From positions 1,240,001 to 1,304,000 of the forward strand of contig CAWBFD010000004.1 of assembly GCA_963788115.1 (NCBI GenBank): a stretch of DNA of 64,000 bases. Direction: 5' to 3'. Below, one piece after another: positions 47,753 to 57,411 of this stretch. The stretch comes from CAWBFD01 sp963788115 (GTDB lineage: Bacteria > Actinomycetota > Thermoleophilia > Solirubrobacterales > 70-9). The notes below the pieces were generated by a model. That model was given only the letters and a program-made list of their open reading frames with translations, was not told the origin of the DNA and made no database searches. Positions within the stretch are counted from its first letter, which is position 1. The number at the start of each line of letters is the position of its first letter. The translations under genes were made by a program, and so were the position numbers.

Positions 47753-48438
47753 CCTGGCCCTACGGCGACGATCCGCGCCCGGACATCCAGCGACTCGTGG
47801 ATGCGGCCGGCCGCCGGATCCTCGATGTCGGGCTGCGGCACCGGAGCGCTCGGCTCGGCGCTGAAGGCCGCCGGCGCCGACCACGTCGCCGGGATCGAGT
47901 CGCACCCCGGCGCGGCCGCCCGGGCTCGGCGGCGCTCGACGTGCTGGTCGAGGGCGATCTGCTCGAGGTCGCGCTGCCGTTCGAGCCGCAGGAGTTCGAC
48001 TACCTCATCTTCGCCGACGTTCTCGAGCACCTCCCGGATCCGGATCAGGCACTGGACCGCCTGTTGCCATTTCTGAAAGAGGACGGTCGCGTGATCGTCA
48101 GCGTGCCGAACATGCGCTTCTACCTGGTGCTGTTGAGGCTGGCTCTCAACCGCTGGTCGTACACGGACACCGGTGTCCGTGACAGGACCCATCTCCGCAT
48201 CTTCACCAGCGGGAGCCTCGAGCGGATGCTGGCCGGGCACGGGCTCGCGCTCGAGCGAATGGAGCGGAACTACCGCCTGTTCGACGACCAGTCGCGGATC
48301 GGGCGGGCGGGCGTGCTCGCCACGCGCGTTGCTCGGCGGACGCTCGCGCCGCACCTGTTCCCCGACCTGATGGCCTACCAGCTGATCGCGGTTGCCCGAC
48401 TCGATCGTGGTTCGCAGGCGCGGCCTGAGCGAGCGTGA
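47749..48438 (+). CDS. Class I SAM-dependent methyltransferase, two frameshifts in the SAM loop region
   Basis: About 229 residues. RRILDV continues, in another frame, as GCGTGALGSALKAAGADHVA (motif I), then returns near 47930 to VLVEGDLLEVALPFEPQEFD and YLIFADVLEHLPDPDQALDR (post-I). VSVPNMRFYLVLLRLALNRW and RTHLRIFTSGSLERML are typical of UbiE-like methyltransferases in glycan loci. The two indels compensate. The stop overlaps the next GTG. Confidence 0.78.
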   Translation: MTWPYGDDPRPDIQRLVDAAGRRILDVGLRHRSARLGAEGRRRRPRRRDRVAPRRGRPGSAALDVLVEGDLLEVALPFEPQEFDYLIFADVLEHLPDPDQALDRLLPFLKEDGRVIVSVPNMRFYLVLLRLALNRWSYTDTGVRDRTHLRIFTSGSLERMLAGHGLALERMERNYRLFDDQSRIGRAGVLATRVARRTLAPHLFPDLMAYQLIAVARLDRGSQARPERA

Positions 48439-48440
48439 CC

Positions 48441-49605
48441 ATGCGCGTGCTTCTGATCGGACCTGCGATGCGGGGGGGCGAGGGCGTCTACATCGGCCTG
48501 CTCCGCAGCAATCCTCCCCCCGAGGTTACGTACGCGACCGTTGGGGGGTTTCACACCGGTGCGGTCGGCGCGCCCTGCAACGTCCCCTTGGAGATCGCGC
48601 TGAATCGTGTGGTCCGCCCGATGACCATCCCTGACATCGGCTTCAGGGCCCTGCGCATGCGCGACTCGTTCGACCTCGTGCACGCCCATGCCCACCCGGT
48701 GCGCCTCGCAGGCCTCGGCGAGACGCCGCTGGTCATGAGCGAGGGCTCCTCGAGTGCGGTCTACCTTGGCGACTACCTGGGCTGGGACGCGCGCCTGCTC
48801 GCGAGCCGCTTTCGCCGCACCCGGCGGATCTACCGCATCCTCGGCCTGCACGATCGCCTGCTGGCCCTGGACCGCGTCAACCGCGCGTACGTGTTCTCGG
48901 AGTGGGCGCGAGAGGTGAACCTTCGCTGGGGAGCGGACCCGCGCAAGCTCGAGGTGGTGGCGCCGGGCTTCCCCGTGCCGCCGCCCGTCTCCCGCGATCA
49001 GCGCGACACCTTCACCTTTCTCTTCGTCGGCGGTGACTTCGAGCGCAAGGGTGGCTTTGACCTCGTCGAGGCGTTCGAGCTGGTGAGCCGGCAGCATCCC
49101 CACGCTCGCCTGGTGCTGGTGACGGATCCGGGCGAGCGGAACCCGGATCGCCTGATCCACGGCTGGGTCGGCGAGGCGCGCCGAGGACGGGTGCTCGCGA
49201 AGCTCGAGGCGCTGGAGCGACAGGGGCTGGCGAGCCGCCACGTGGCGGTCGGAAGGCGGGAGGTCCTCGAGGCGTTCTATCCGGGTGCCGACGCCTTCGT
49301 CATGCCCACGCTCGCGGAGGGCTTCGGCTTCACCAACGTCGAGGCGATGTCGTTCGGATTGCCGGTCATCTCCTCGGCCGTCGGCCCGATCCCCGAGATC
49401 GTCGCCGAGGGGAGGACCGGGCTCCTGGTGCAACCCGGGCGACGTGAATGAGCTGGCGGAGGCGATGAGCGGTCTGGTCTCGGACCCGGACGCCGCCCGA
49501 GCGATGGGCGAGGCGGGGCGGGAGGCGTTTCTGGACAAGTTCACTTTGGAGCACTTCCGGGACCGCCTCGCCGCGGTCTACCGGCGGGCTCTGGACGACC
49601 GCTGA
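48441..49605 (+). CDS. Glycosyltransferase family 4, one 3' frameshift
   Basis: About 388 residues. MRVLLIGPAMRGGEGVYIGL is the N-terminal GT-B loop; DLVHAHAHPVRLAGL, FTFLFVGGDFERKGGFDLVE and the donor site FVMPTLAEGFGFTNVEAMSF with the E-x7-E pattern follow. The frame changes near 49430 inside GLLVQPG, and the tail reads DVNELAEAMSGLVSDPDAAR to 49605. GTG 48435 overlapping the previous stop is an alternative start. Confidence 0.83.
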
Positions 49606-49681
49606 GCGTCTCGCCGAGCGCCGCCGTGTCTTCGGCGTGGTCTGCGAGCGGGATCCCGGGAAGGCGCGTACAGTGGCCTCG

Positions 49682-50302
49682 ATGCTCACCGAGAAGGGCG
49701 TCAGGGCCGCGGCCGAATGGCGGATCGCCCGTGCGAAGCTCTTGCTTTCGAGCCGCTCACGGTTCCTGCGGCAGATGCCGAAGGGCGCGGTCTGCGCAGA
49801 GATCGGCGTCTTCAGGGGCGAGTTCACCCGCGACATCCTGCGCGTCACCAAACCCAGGGAACTGCATCTCATCGACGGCTGGTGGCTCGTGGAGGATGGG
49901 ATGTTCGATGAGTGGGACGAGCACGACCGCCAAAGGATTATCCGAGCCGCCCACAGTGCGGTCGAGGCCCTGGCCGCGAGGCATCCTGAGTGCACCGTTC
50001 ATGTCGCGAACGACCTCCACGTCCTGCCGACCTTCCCGGACTGCTACTTCGACTGGGTCTATCTGGACAGCTCGCACGAATACGAGCACACCGCCAAGGA
50101 GCTGGAGATTCTCCGCCACAAGACATCGCTGATCAGCGGGCACGACTGGGTCGAGGACAGTTCCCACAAGCACCACGGCGTCTGCAGGGCTGTCACGGAG
50201 TTCTGTGATCGCTACGGCTGGCGGCTCAAGGCCGCCGACCCGTGGGGGCAGTGGCTGATCCGGCGGTCCCGCCGATGGTTCGGCGCTTTGCAGTCCAGGT
50301 AG
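49682..50302 (+). CDS. Class I SAM-dependent methyltransferase, macrocin-O-methyltransferase-like
   Basis: About 206 residues, uninterrupted. VCAEIGVFRGEFTRDILRVT is motif I, LHLIDGWWLVEDG motif II, and FDWVYLDSSHEYEHTAKELE the metal-binding Asp-His pair of this methyltransferase type. LISGHDWVED..HKHHGVCRAVTEF follows. Likely O-methylates a sugar of the surface glycan. ATG 49682 gives a good N-terminus; the frame is open earlier without support. Confidence 0.84.
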   Translation: MLTEKGVRAAAEWRIARAKLLLSSRSRFLRQMPKGAVCAEIGVFRGEFTRDILRVTKPRELHLIDGWWLVEDGMFDEWDEHDRQRIIRAAHSAVEALAARHPECTVHVANDLHVLPTFPDCYFDWVYLDSSHEYEHTAKELEILRHKTSLISGHDWVEDSSHKHHGVCRAVTEFCDRYGWRLKAADPWGQWLIRRSRRWFGALQSR

Positions 50303-50335
50303 CTGCTTCCTGGCGATCATCCTGTCCGTAACCCT

Positions 50336-51307
50336 TCACGGTCGGAACGGCGCAGTCTTTCGGAGTTCTGGCAGAAAGCGAAGGATGACGTCATCGCGGA
50401 CTTCGTTCAACCGTGGGTCCAGAAATTGCTCGAGTGGAACGACTTGCGGAGCGTCGTGAGTCACGGAACCCCTGCGCCATTTCGCGATCGCCTCCGCCTC
50501 GGATTTCGAGTAGTAGTGATTGATGCGGAGGAAATCAGCGGAGGAGCATTGGCCTGAGAACGGCGCTCCCAATTCGTCGACTGGAGGCGCAAGTCGCCAG
50601 GGCTTGCGTGGGTCGTAGTGGTGGAAGCAGTGCGGAGATTGGACTAGCGAGATCGTTCGTCTGGGATCGACGATTGGCTTCCCGTAGGTGCTCAGGAAGT
50701 GATCGTCAGCGGCCCGCGTGAGGTAGCTCTCGGTCACCAGGCCGCTGGGCGGTTCCTTCCGTCCACTCGTCCCGTAGACGCGCCAGGCGGCCACCACGCC
50801 TGGATGACCAGCGAAATCCGACAGTACCTGGGGAAGGCTTTGACCTGTGGGCGAGAAGAGAAACTCGTCGACGTCGATGAACGCTATCCAGCGAGCGCGG
50901 GCACGCTGCTGCTCCAGACAATGCCGATATGCGGTCAACTGGGCATGCCGTGGCGAGACTGACCACGGCTGCACTCGCACCCTCCCTGCTTTGAGGTCTG
51001 GCAATAGGACGCGTTGCCAGTCGTCCGTGCTGGCGTTGTCGTAGAGATAGAACTCGTCGACCCCCATCAGACGGTGGAAAGCGACCCACTCCGCGAGGTA
51101 CGGCCCCTCGTTCTTGAAGATCGCGCAGATGGCCAATGGAACGGGCGCATCAGCGTGAACGGGCAAACGCCACCATAAGCCTCTTCCCCAGGCCCACGCG
51201 AGCGATCGATTCCGCCAGGCCGTGCGGACGCGCCGAAGAGCCGCTCGGCGGACTCCGCTGGCCACCGTCGGCTTCGGGGAGAGGGACTCGGGCTGGGCTG
51301 GAGACAC
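50336..51307 (-). CDS. Glycosyltransferase family 92
   Basis: 323 residues. AICAIFKNEGPYLAEWVAFH and MGVDEFYLYDNASTDD are the GT92 (former DUF23) signatures; ARWIAFIDVDEFLFSP carries the DxD motif, and HHYDPRKPW and RINHYYSKSEAEAIAKWRRG are conserved acceptor-side parts. No membrane segment. Convergent with the methyltransferase. Codon use is slightly less GC-rich than its neighbours, which may point to separate acquisition. Confidence 0.88.
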   Translation of the reverse strand: MSPAQPESLSPKPTVASGVRRAALRRVRTAWRNRSLAWAWGRGLWWRLPVHADAPVPLAICAIFKNEGPYLAEWVAFHRLMGVDEFYLYDNASTDDWQRVLLPDLKAGRVRVQPWSVSPRHAQLTAYRHCLEQQRARARWIAFIDVDEFLFSPTGQSLPQVLSDFAGHPGVVAAWRVYGTSGRKEPPSGLVTESYLTRAADDHFLSTYGKPIVDPRRTISLVQSPHCFHHYDPRKPWRLAPPVDELGAPFSGQCSSADFLRINHYYSKSEAEAIAKWRRGSVTHDAPQVVPLEQFLDPRLNEVRDDVILRFLPELRKTAPFRP

Positions 51308-51343
51308 GAGAAAAGGGGGTTGGGGAGGAAGTGCGTCAGATGC

Positions 51344-52121
51344 TCATGCCGAGTCCGAGTGGTCCGAGAGCGCAACTTCGTACGCCGGAAGAACCTCATC
51401 CGTCCGCCCTACCTTCTTGAGCGCACCTGGTCTAACCAGATAACCCGCTCGCTGACGTCGGCCACCTGGTCGAGACTGTGGCTCACAAAGATGACTGTGC
51501 GACCTTGAGCATGGAGCCGCTTGATCTCCTCGAGGCAGCGCGCCTGGAACTCGCCGTCCACTATTGCGAGAACCTCGTCGAAGATGTAGATATCGGCCGG
51601 GAACTGCACCGCGATGGCGAACGAGAGACGCGAAGTCATTCCGCTCGAGAAGCGCTTTACCGGCGTGTCCATGTGCCTCTCGAGTTCGGCGAAGTGCGGT
51701 GACGGCGTCCATGCGCGCCTCGACGGTTCGGCGTGGGAGCCGAGCGAGGCGGCGAACAACCGAACGTTCTCACGTCCCGTCAGCTCGATATGGAAACCCA
51801 TCCCGACAGCGAGCAGCGGTAGAACTCGACCGTAAACCCGCATGACTCCCTCCGTCGGGAGTGTCGTGCCGGCGATGAGCTGAAGCAGGGTCGATTTCCC
51901 GGATCCGTTTGTACCCACCACACCAATCGCCTCGCCGCGGCGCACGGTGAAATCCACCCCTGCGAGGGCCTCGAGTTCCGGCTGCGCGATGGCATCGGGG
52001 CGTCGGACGAGTCGGTTGACAGTCTGCGGGAGGCTTTGGAGCTCGCCGAGCCGGTAGCGCTTGGTAAGCCCGCTGGCCGACACGGCCGGGGACCCGCTCC
52101 GTCGCCGTTCACGGAGCGCAT
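51344..52121 (-). CDS. ABC transporter ATP-binding protein for polysaccharide export (Wzt/TagH type), frameshifted
   Basis: Walker A VVGTNGSGKSTLLQLIAGT, signature VKRFSSGMTSRLSFAIAVQF, Walker B IYIFDEVLAIVDGEFQ, and VSHSLDQVADVSERVIWLD. The natural start is ATG 52121 (MRSVNGDGAGP), which needs a frame change near 52090 to reach SASGLTKRYRLGE. A garbled 15-residue stretch around 51690-51735 reflects two compensating indels (the other frame reads LPRRTVEARMDAV). A further change near 51425 restores the end GRTDEVLPAYEVAL at 51344. It lies 2 bases after the permease gene. Confidence 0.82.
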
Positions 52122-52122
52122 C

Positions 52123-52992
52123 TCAGATCTCATCGGCCATCGTCGTTTCAAGCCGCGAGAACACCAGCCACCCTGCTACGGCGAGAATGGTGGTCGGCGG
52201 CAAGCGACATGGCAATGGACCCTGGAGAGGGGAGTAGCCCGACAGCATCATCCAGCGCAAGCTCTCGATCAGACCGGTGAGTGGGTTCAGTTGCACGATC
52301 ATGCGCACGGTGTCCGAGAGGCCGGGAAGCGAATACCCGATCGGTGTCAGGAAGATGCCTACTTGCAGGAGAAATGGAAGGGCACTGATGATGTCGCGAT
52401 ACCTGACGGCCAGGGAGGACGCGAGGGCTACCACCCCCAACGTGAGCACAAAGAGCCATAGGAGTCCGATGGGGAGCAAGACCACACGTGGCGAGAGATC
52501 CCCGGCAATGATCGTCGCCGCGAGCGCTCCAGCAGCGGTCACTCCGAAGGAGGGGAGCGACGCGACGGTGCTGGCCAAGGGGAACGCTGGCCGCGGGCAC
52601 GGGGTGTAGCGGATAAAGCTGGCGTTCGTGATCAACGAAGCCGTTCCGATCGTCATCGACGCCTGAAAGAACGCCCAAGCACTCAGACCGACCAGCGTGA
52701 ACACCACGTAGGGCTGGCCCGAGGTCTGGACGTTACCCAGCCCCTTGAACGCCACGAGAAAGGCGACCAGGAGGGCGAGCGGCTGGAAGACCAGCCACAG
52801 GGGCCCGAGCATGGACTGCTTGTACTTGACCTTGAAGTCGCGAGCCGCGAGGACCCGAACGACGGGCGCCTCGCGCAGCAGCTCGCTGACCTTCAGTCTC
52901 CGCTTCGCCGGAACGATGACCCGCTCGACCGGGGATTCCAGCCGCGAAAGGTCTTGCGGGCGGCTCGCCTGCTGTACGTCGATGCTCTCCAT
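52123..52992 (-). CDS. ABC-2 type permease for polysaccharide export (Wzm/TagG type)
   Basis: 289 residues with six membrane helices, preceded by a cytosolic stretch (LRVLAARDFKVKYKQSMLGP, LLWLVFQPLALLVAF). The motif YKQSMLGPLW..FQP is diagnostic for ABC-2 permeases of O-antigen and teichoic acid export. It makes a pair with the ATP-binding gene that follows. The pair exports a lipid-linked glycan made by the surrounding glycosyltransferases. The 169 bases upstream (52993-53161) show no gene. Confidence 0.88.
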   Translation of the reverse strand: MESIDVQQASRPQDLSRLESPVERVIVPAKRRLKVSELLREAPVVRVLAARDFKVKYKQSMLGPLWLVFQPLALLVAFLVAFKGLGNVQTSGQPYVVFTLVGLSAWAFFQASMTIGTASLITNASFIRYTPCPRPAFPLASTVASLPSFGVTAAGALAATIIAGDLSPRVVLLPIGLLWLFVLTLGVVALASSLAVRYRDIISALPFLLQVGIFLTPIGYSLPGLSDTVRMIVQLNPLTGLIESLRWMMLSGYSPLQGPLPCRLPPTTILAVAGWLVFSRLETTMADEI

Positions 52993-53161
52993 GTTGGTCC
53001 TAGGTTAGGCGGCGCCTGGATCCGCGAAAGTGGAAGACGCGGAGGCAGACTTCATCATCGCCCCCCCTTGGGTTCGAGTCAAAGATAGACCGCCTTGCTG
53101 CGGCACGTCGCCGTACAAGTTCCGGGATCAGTTTTGTCCGCCGCGAGCTGACGCGTGCGGA

Positions 53162-54049
53162 TCATCGCGCGGGCCTTGCGATGACCTGAAACTTGCCTCC
53201 CGCGAACCGCGAGCGCGCGGCCTCGAGCGCCCTTCGCCAGGCCCTCCGTGCTGGTGGGGCGCGTGTCGCAGGCGACCCCGTCATGGCGTCCAGCTCAGTG
53301 CCGCCGCGGGCCTACGGGACCCGCGATGCGCCCCACGCCAAGCGAGGACGCGCTCCACCGGGGCCGCATTGAAGAGCTGCACATGCAGCACGTCGTAGCC
53401 GGCGTTCTCGAGCAGCGTGCGCAGCGTCCGCGGGGTGAAGTGATGCAGATGTGCAGGAGGATCGAGGATCGCGCGGCGGCGAGAGGGCAGCCACATGTCA
53501 GCGCTACCGGCGTGCGGGGCCTCGATGAACACGATGCCGCTCGGCGTGAGCAGCGGTCTGAGCGTCTCCAGGTCTGCCAGCGGGTCGGGCACGTGTTCGA
53601 GGACGTGGAGCATGGCGATGATCCCGTAGCGGTTCTGCGAGTCGGCGGGAAGGCTCGGCATCAACTCGACTCCGTAGAGACGCTGGGCCAGCGCGCGCCC
53701 GGTCGCCGACGGCTCGACCCCGTCCGCCTCGATCCCGATCGCTCGGGCGCCGTGGACGAGACCCCCCGATCCGGCTCCGAAGTCGAGCAGCGGCCCTCCG
53801 GCCGAGGGGAGGGCGCTCAGGACCTCCCTCGCGCGAGAGAGCCATGCCTGGCGCGCCGCCGTGCTCATAGACCTCTCGTCGTAGTAGTCGGGGGACTCGT
53901 AGAGCCGGCTCAGCGTCGCGGCATCCGGGCGGGGCCAGGTTGCCGCGAGCCCGCAGTCCCGACAGCGAACGATCCGCCAGCCCCGCTTCCTCGCGCCAGT
54001 CCCGCGCGGTCGTTCCGCCACACGACGCGCAGGTGAAGCCGCCGCTCAC
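53162..54049 (-). CDS. Class I SAM-dependent methyltransferase with zinc-binding N-terminus, two frameshifts
   Basis: ATG 54049 begins MSGGFTCASCGGTTARDWRE; after a change near 53985 the frame reads WRIVRCRDCGLAATWPRPD, so two Cys pairs form a zinc ribbon. SAM motif LLDFGAGSGGLVHGARA, YGIIAMLHVLEHVPDPLADL and VFIEAPHAGSADMWLP follow, then LHHFTPRTLRTLLENAGYDV. A second change near 53290 restores the C-terminus AARSRFAGGKFQVIARPAR ending at 53162. About 295 residues when joined; same family as C-methyltransferases of deoxysugar pathways. Confidence 0.78.
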
Positions 54050-54134
54050 AGCCGTCTGCTTACCACAGCCGGAAGCCGCACCCGGCAGGTCCGGCGAGCG
54101 ACCGCTTGCATCGCTGAGAACATCCCGTCGAGAG

Positions 54135-55449
54135 ATGACGCCCTCGCATGAATCCCGCCGGCCACGCGTCGTTCTTCTCGCGTTTCACTATCCGCCGATA
54201 GTCGGGCCCGCGAGCGAGCGAGCGGCGTCGTTCGCGCGCCACCTTCCCGATGCCGGGTGGGAGCCGGTGGTGGTCACGGTGAAGCGCGGGCTGTATCACC
54301 GGGACGCCGGGTATCGGGCGCCGCCGGCTCGCACGCTCAGGACCCGGGCTCCCGAGCCGACGAAGCTGCTGGCCGTGCTGCGCGATCGGCCGGCCGACTC
54401 GGCTACGGGCAGGCAGGGGGTGGGGGAGCCCGTGGGCGGCCCCGCGCTCGATCGCGTGCGACGGCTGGTTCGCGACTACCTGTATCTGCCGGACGCGCTC
54501 GTGCCGTGGATCCCGTTCGCGGTCGCCGGCGTCCGCCGAGCTTTGCGGACGGCCCCCGGCCGAGCCGTGCTGATGTCGACCTCCGTGCCCTACAGCGCAC
54601 ATCTGGCCGCGCTCGCGGTCGCGCGCTCGGAGGGCGTTCCGTGGATCGCGGAATTCCGTGACCCGTGGTCTTTGACCGACGATCGCATCCGTCCGCGCTC
54701 GCGTGCCCGAAAGTGGGTCGACGCGGCGCTCGAGGCACGTGTGGTGGCCGCGGCCAGCGGCGTCGTGGTCACGTCCGAGCTCACCCGCGCGGAGATGTTG
54801 AGGACCTATCCGGGCCTGGACTCGCGATGCTGGGTGGTGAGAAACGGATTCGAGCCGCTCGCGGGTCCGACGCCGGCGCCGCCGGAGCCGACCGCGCCGC
54901 TCGAGCTCGTTCACGCAGGATCGGTGCGGCCCGAGATCCCGTGGAGCCGTTGCTGCGAGGCCTCGACCGTGTTGCGAAGGCGCGGCCGGGTGAGGTCCGG
55001 CTGCGCGTCGTCGGGCCGCCCGAGCCTTGGCGCTCCAGCGCCGAGCGCGCTCGGCGGGCTCGACTGGCTCCACCTCGACGGTCTCGTCGACCCCGCAGCG
55101 GCTCAACGCGCGGCCGCTGCCGCATCCGCGGGAGTGCTCCTCCGGCCGGGTGAGGTCAATCGCCAATACGTGTCCGCGAAGCTGATGGACTACCTCGGCT
55201 CCCGACGCCCCATCCTCGGCCTGATCTCGCCGACCGGTGAGATGGCCCAACTCGCGGCCGAGTACGGGGACCTCCGCCTGGTCGAGCCCTACACCGAGGA
55301 AATCCGTTGCGCAGGTCGTCGAAACGCTGCTTCGTGACCATCAGCAAGGCCGGTTGCAGAATCCGGTGGAGGGCCGTAGGCCCCTCGCGGACCTGACCAG
55401 GCACGCCCAGACCGTCAGGCTGGCGGCGATTCTCGAGTCGGTGCTCTGA
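54135..55449 (+). CDS. Glycosyltransferase family 4, three indels
   Basis: About 437 residues from ATG 54135. VVLLAFHYPPIVGPASERAA is the N-terminal GT-B loop; DYLYLPDALVPWIPFAVAG, VLMSTSVPYSAHLAALAVAR, PWIAEFRDPWSLTD and GVVVTSELTRAEMLRTYPG are typical of this GT4 branch. Two compensating indels (about 54945 and 55055) garble about 35 residues; the other frame reads PVEPLLRGLDRVAKARPGEV and LRVVGPPEPW. A third near 55305 restores the tail VAQVVETLLRDHQQGRL to 55449. Confidence 0.8.
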
Positions 55450-55488
55450 GAGCCAGTTCCCGGGGAGCCGCTTCATCATGCGGTATGG

Positions 55489-55519
55489 TTGGCACGCTCC
55501 AATTACCCGATAGGGGACG
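55489..55519 (+). promoter_or_regulatory. Candidate promoter of the PqqD-domain gene
   Basis: TTGGCA, 14 bases, GATAGGGGACG: the same layout as at 34246-34276. A purine-rich ribosome site (GGGGAGGTG) lies between it and the GTG start. Confidence 0.4.
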
Positions 55520-55531
55520 GGGAGGTGACGA

Positions 55532-56401
55532 GTGGCTGCGACGAGGGGAGGTTCTGTGACAAGCACAGTCCGTAGTCCTTGCGCGCGGTCAGAGAACCTG
55601 ATCGTCGAAGAGCTCGGTGAGGAACTCCTCGTCTATGACATGGATGCCGATCGGGGCCACTGCCTGAGCCCCACGGCGGCGCGGGTCTGGCGGCATTGCG
55701 ACGGCCATACTCCGGTCGAGGGCCTCAGCGCACAGCTCGACCTCGACGCGGACGCGGTCGACCGCGCGCTCGAAGAGCTCGCCGCCTGCAAGCTGCTGGA
55801 GCCGACTCCGGAGCTCAGCCGTGGTCGCCGCCAACGGCAACGGCGCCACCCGCCGCGAGCTGGCGACCAGGGCCGTCAAGGCCGGAGCGGTGGCCGCCGC
55901 AGCGCCGCTGATCGTCTCGGTCGCGGCGCCGACGCCCGCGCAGGCGCAGACGTTCGTCTTCTGCGCACAGTTCGAGACGACTCCGGGCTGCGGGCTATGC
56001 CAGCAAGCAGGTTGCTGCTGCTGCGACGCCGGCAGGCGGTGTCATGAAACGGTGCGTGCCCGCCCACGGCGGGCGGCATGGTTGATCTGCTGTGACGAGT
56101 TCGGCGCGGGAACGTCGACTTCGCGGCCGGCTGCCCAATCCCCGATGCCCCGTGCGAGGCGGACACCGCCGCGACCGAGAGCACCGAGCGCCAATTCGAG
56201 GGACAGCAGCCCCCGACCAGCGGGAGCGCACCGCCGAACACACCCACCGCACCCGCACCCGAACCGACCCCGGCGCCTGCCCCCGAACCGTCGCCGGTCC
56301 CCGAGGCCCCGCCTCCGGACACCACCACGACCACCACCACCACGACCACCACCACGCCCGCGACGGGCTCCACCGGCACCGAAGCAGCGCCCACTCCCTA
56401 G
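55532..56401 (+). CDS. PqqD-domain protein with hydrophobic segment, Cys-rich region and Pro/Thr-rich tail, about two or three frameshifts
   Basis: GTG 55532. The N-terminal PqqD-like domain (LIVEELGEELLVYDMDADRG, CLSPTAARVWRHCDG, LDLDADAVDRALEELAACKL) is the RiPP-recognition-element fold. After a change near 55820 comes GNGATRRELATRAVKAGAVA, an RR plus hydrophobic stretch like a Tat or membrane signal, ending PTPAQA. Then FCAQFETTPGCGLCQQAG and CCCCD form a Cys-rich region with LICCDEFGAG. After a change near 56110 the tail reads GCPIPDAPCEADTAATEST, many Pro/Ala/Glu residues, a run of Thr codons (about 56320-56360) and a stop at 56401. It may be both recognition domain and modified or exported product. 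Function unknown. Confidence 0.65.
56320..56362 (+). repeat. Thr-codon (ACC/ACG) simple repeat
   Basis: A run of ACC and ACG codons encodes a poly-Thr stretch in the tail of the PqqD-domain protein. Such low-complexity Thr/Pro segments often serve as a glycosylated spacer outside the cell. Confidence 0.6.
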
Positions 56402-56415
56402 CCTGGATATCTGAG

Positions 56416-57411
56416 TTAGGGGGCGGAGCGTCGCTCGCGGTTCCGGTAGCGCCACGCGCGCCCCGCCCAAACCGGTGTGCGAAGCAGGTGTGCGCCGTAG
56501 GCCGCGACGAGCCGGACGCGGCTGCCGGCCGCCCACGGGTACTGCCAGGCGATCCACTGACGCGTCGGCAGGAGCGAGCGGCGCAGTACGTCCGCGCGCG
56601 CTCTCGCACCGCGCGCCCGCGTGAGCGCCTCGAGGTGGAAGGTGCCGCGGGGCCTCAGGTCGCGGTGGCGGATCGCCCAGTCGAGCTCATCGGTCGGGGG
56701 CAGCCCGAGCTCATCCGCCCGCTCCGCGCCGATCGGAACGAGCCGCAGCCCGGCGGCGAAGGCGGGCGTGGCCACCAGCTCGGCCGCAAGCGACCCTGCC
56801 GAGCGCCAGACCTCGAGCGGCCAGCGCTCGAGCCCACGGGTGAGGTCCCCGATCGCCTTGAGGTCGTCGGGCCCGTGCTGGGCGGCGTGGATCGCGAGGT
56901 GTAAAGCGAGTCCCTCGCGGTCGAGGACGGCCGTCTCGCGGCCGTTGAGCTCGATCGAGGATCGCCGCGGCGCGAGGACCTCCCACGCCGCGTCGGCCGG
57001 CGCCTCGCAGCCGGGCAGGCGCCAGTGCAGGTCGATGAGCAGAGGGCTGCCCGGTCCGGCCTCGACGCGTCGGGACCACGTCTCGGCGTGCAAGATTTCG
57101 CCCACATCGTCGATTCCGAAGACCTCCTCCGCGTGTCTGTAGCCGAGCGCCGGTCAACGCCCTCCGGGCCTGCGGCAGGTCCGCCGGGGATACCAGCAGG
57201 TCGACGTCGGAGTAGCCGCGGTGCTCGCCCGGCGCGTAGAGCGCTCTGAGCCAGGGCGGGGCCCTTGAGCAGGAGCGGCTCGACGCCGACGGCCTCGAAG
57301 GCGTCGAGCGCCTCGACGGCGGCCGCGTCGAGCAGCGCCTGATGGCTGAGCCCGCGGGCGCGGTCGACGAACTCGTCGAGCTCGGGGCGTCGGCGCCGTC
57401 AGGGCCGTCAC
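56416..57411 (-). CDS. Nucleotidyltransferase family protein (NTP_transf_5 type), about three frameshifts
   Basis: GTG 57411 overlaps the stop of the upstream gene (GTGA). Pieces: ELDEFVDRARGLSHQALLDA, VGVEPLLLKGPALA, ALYAPGEHRGYSDVDLLVSP (the nucleotidyltransferase D-x-D), then GYRHAEEVFGIDDVGEILHA and LLIDLHWRLPG, LALHLAIHAAQHGPDDLKAI. The order matches the PF14907 family found beside PqqD and HprK-related genes. Frame changes are needed near 57385, 57255 and 57145. About 330 residues when joined. Substrate unknown. Confidence 0.7.

Noticed and set aside
55489..55519. Reading the GATAGGGGACG motif as a riboswitch or protein operator
   Set aside because: Only two copies, both fit better as part of a -35/-10 pair with equal spacing; no dyad symmetry.
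56320..56362. CRISPR-like or minisatellite array
   Set aside because: A codon-level simple repeat without spacers, inside a coding tail. No CRISPR array or cas gene is present in the window.
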